Positions 13,195-13,990 of a stretch of DNA of 13,990 bases are shown piece after piece (position 1 is the stretch's first letter; each line of letters starts with the position of its first letter). The stretch spans positions 1 to 13,990 of the forward strand of contig CAZLHI010000058.1 of assembly GCA_964559435.1 (NCBI GenBank), in the 5' to 3' direction. The notes beneath the pieces are model-generated. The model had not been told where the DNA came from. It did no database searches and was given only the letters and a program-made list of their open reading frames with translations. The position numbers were made by a program, and so were the translations under genes. The DNA is from Hebobacterum sp964559435 (lineage in GTDB: Bacteria > Armatimonadota > Hebobacteria > Hebobacterales > Hebobacteraceae).

Positions 13195-13617
13195 ATGGAG
13201 GTCTTTCCTGCGTCCGTTGTTCTCATCATCCGAGCCCTGGTCGTCAGCGCGCGCTGGGCGGGCAGGAGTCGGCGGTGCGCCCTTGAGCAGCTGACAGCTG
13301 CTGCAGAGACAAGCCGCGTCGCTCAGCTGGAAGCAAGAGTGGCGACCCTGGAGGACACACTCGAGCTGCGGGAGGCACACATCGAGGTGCTGGAGTCCGG
13401 ACTGGGCCACGAGCGACCTCGGAGGCCCTATCCCCTGATGGAGCGGTTGCGCATCATCTGGCTGATGCAGTACTTCCAGATCCCAGGTCGACGCCTGCAA
13501 GAGGCGCTCGGAGTATCACGTTCCAGCGTGCGGCGGTGGTTGAAGCGATTCCAGGAGGGGAAGCTGGGCAGGCGCAACGAGCCGAAGGAGCTGGTGGTCG
13601 TTGTCGAGCGTCCCTGA
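13195..13617 (+). pseudogene. Truncated IS transposase, N-terminal DNA-binding part
   Basis: 140 residues from the ATG at 13195, preceded by GAGGAG. Residues about 28-70 are a coiled coil (VAQLEARVATLEDTLELREAHIEVLESGL), and residues about 75-130 are a helix-turn-helix (RPYPLMERLRIIWLM, then LGVSRSSVRRWLKRFQEGKLG). This order resembles the N-terminus of DDE integrase-core transposases, in which a leucine-zipper-like segment precedes the helix-turn-helix and a catalytic domain of about 200 residues follows. That catalytic domain is absent. The frame stops at 13617, and the next 150 bases before the opposing gene contain no recognisable remainder in any plus frame. It could instead be an orfA of a two-gene element, but no orfB fits in the space. 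The exact IS family is not assigned. Confidence 0.6.
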
Positions 13618-13697
13618 GACCGGCCTGACTGGGCTCATACCGCTCCGTATAGGCATACGGACTTGCCCAAACCGGTCCCCGGAATTCTCTGGGACCG
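13618..13697. repeat. Nested inverted repeats after the transposase stop
   Basis: Three concentric arm pairs occur: GACCGG (13618-13623) with CCGGTC (13672-13677), TGGGC (13630-13634) with GCCCA (13665-13669), and CCGTAT (13645-13650) with ATACGG (13655-13660) around a 4-base loop. A second, competing hairpin pairs CGGTCCC (13673-13679) with GGGACCG (13691-13697). The first structure begins directly after the transposase stop codon. It may be a terminator-like hairpin, an IS end structure or part of a small palindromic element. No T-tract follows. Confidence 0.6.
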
Positions 13698-13763
13698 ACG
13701 ACTTGGCCACATACGGCCTGGTCTACTCCCAGCGCCGGAGTGCCGTACGAGGCAAGCCAACTC

Positions 13764-13990
13764 CTACTCGGGCTCCTCAGGTTCCACTTCTGAGGCAGCA
13801 CCTCCCGGTCCCTGCCTTTCGAAGTCGTCGTAGACCTGCCGCGCGCGTCCTAGATCTCCGCGCCGCACGTAGATTCTGAGCACTATGTCAACAGGGCTGC
13901 TGACTGGAGCCGGCATGGCGGCGAGGTAGTAGGGACTGTCCCGAATACCTCCGAGTTGCGCTCGCGAGGGAATTCCCTGGAAGCGAAGCA
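13764..13990 (-). CDS. C-terminal part of an unidentified protein running off the right edge
   Basis: On the minus strand a frame enters from the right edge (first full codon at 13988) and stays open for 74 codons to a TAG at 13764-13766. The product contains SPYYLAAMPAPVSSPVDIV, then LRIYVRRGDLGRARQVYDDF, and an acidic tail ending EVEPEEPE. The RRGDLGRARQVYDDF stretch resembles a TPR-type helix pair (small residue, Ala and Tyr/Phe spacing), and the composition is typical of a real protein. The start lies outside the window and the fragment is too short to assign a family. Its stop lies about 90 bases from the nested hairpins at 13618-13697. Coding is likely; function is unknown. Confidence 0.55.
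   Translation of the reverse strand, partial: LRFQGIPSRAQLGGIRDSPYYLAAMPAPVSSPVDIVLRIYVRRGDLGRARQVYDDFERQGPGGAASEVEPEEPE

Larger units (their letters stand above)
13068..13763 (+). mobile_element. Insertion-sequence remnant, right boundary unresolved
   Basis: The left boundary is placed where endonuclease IV homology ends; the sequence TGTTAGGCGCCCG at 13068 begins the foreign segment. The right boundary is an upper limit set by the stop of the next gene at 13764. Inside are a leader hairpin, a transposase fragment and the inverted repeats at 13618-13697. I could not find a right-end inverted copy of the left terminus or target duplications, so this is a remnant rather than an intact element. 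Confidence 0.45.

Noticed and set aside
13086..13628. CCGGCCTGA direct repeat (13086-13094 and 13620-13628) as IS target duplication or ends
   Set aside because: Nine GC-rich bases can recur by chance, and neither copy coincides with the endonuclease IV breakpoint.
13618..13763. Remainder of the transposase catalytic domain in another frame
   Set aside because: I read the plus-strand frames and found no DDE-domain-like motifs, so a simple frameshift does not explain the truncation.

Overview
The window is GC-rich (roughly two thirds G+C) bacterial chromosomal DNA. It lacks plasmid or phage hallmarks apart from one insertion-sequence remnant at the right end. The combination of BlaI/M56 sensor genes with periplasmic STN-type domains, a DUF1573 protein and a short-form ThiC suggests Planctomycetota or a neighbouring lineage such as Armatimonadota or Lentisphaerota. 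This is an inference from gene content only. I saw no rRNA, tRNA or CRISPR array.

Layout. (1) 1-1825, plus strand: the C-terminal tail of an exported or membrane protein that begins left of the window, followed by a secreted protein with two STN-like domains and a C-terminal zinc ribbon. A strong GC hairpin at 1855-1887 separates it from the convergent operon. (2) 8335 down to 1916, minus strand: a tightly packed operon thiE-thiC-thiL-DUF1573-rhodanese-MauE/DoxX-xylB, with gaps from overlaps to 57 bp. It has a near-consensus promoter (8408-8437) and a structured leader that is not a TPP riboswitch. (3) 9238-8477, minus strand: a ZIP-family metal transporter. (4) 9378-12845, plus strand: a promoter with a palindrome over its -10 element, then a BlaI-type repressor and a 998-residue M56 (BlaR1-like) sensor protease with a two-STN-domain periplasmic part. 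(5) 12796-13990: a scarred junction. It holds the last third of endonuclease IV (nfo, minus strand), a truncated transposase (plus strand), nested inverted repeats, and the C-terminus of a minus-strand gene running off the right edge.

How the parts may work together. ThiC makes the pyrimidine moiety of thiamine, ThiE joins it to the thiazole and ThiL makes the active diphosphate. A xylulokinase-family enzyme ends the same operon and could feed pentose metabolism or, speculatively, the deoxyxylulose phosphate used for thiazole. The middle of the operon encodes three envelope proteins with cysteine motifs (DUF1573, membrane-anchored rhodanese, MauE/DoxX), which look like an exported thiol or sulfur module. 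The BlaI/M56 pair is a signal-induced derepression circuit with STN-like domains where BlaR1 has a beta-lactam sensor. The gene pair at the left edge may be a split version of the same architecture.
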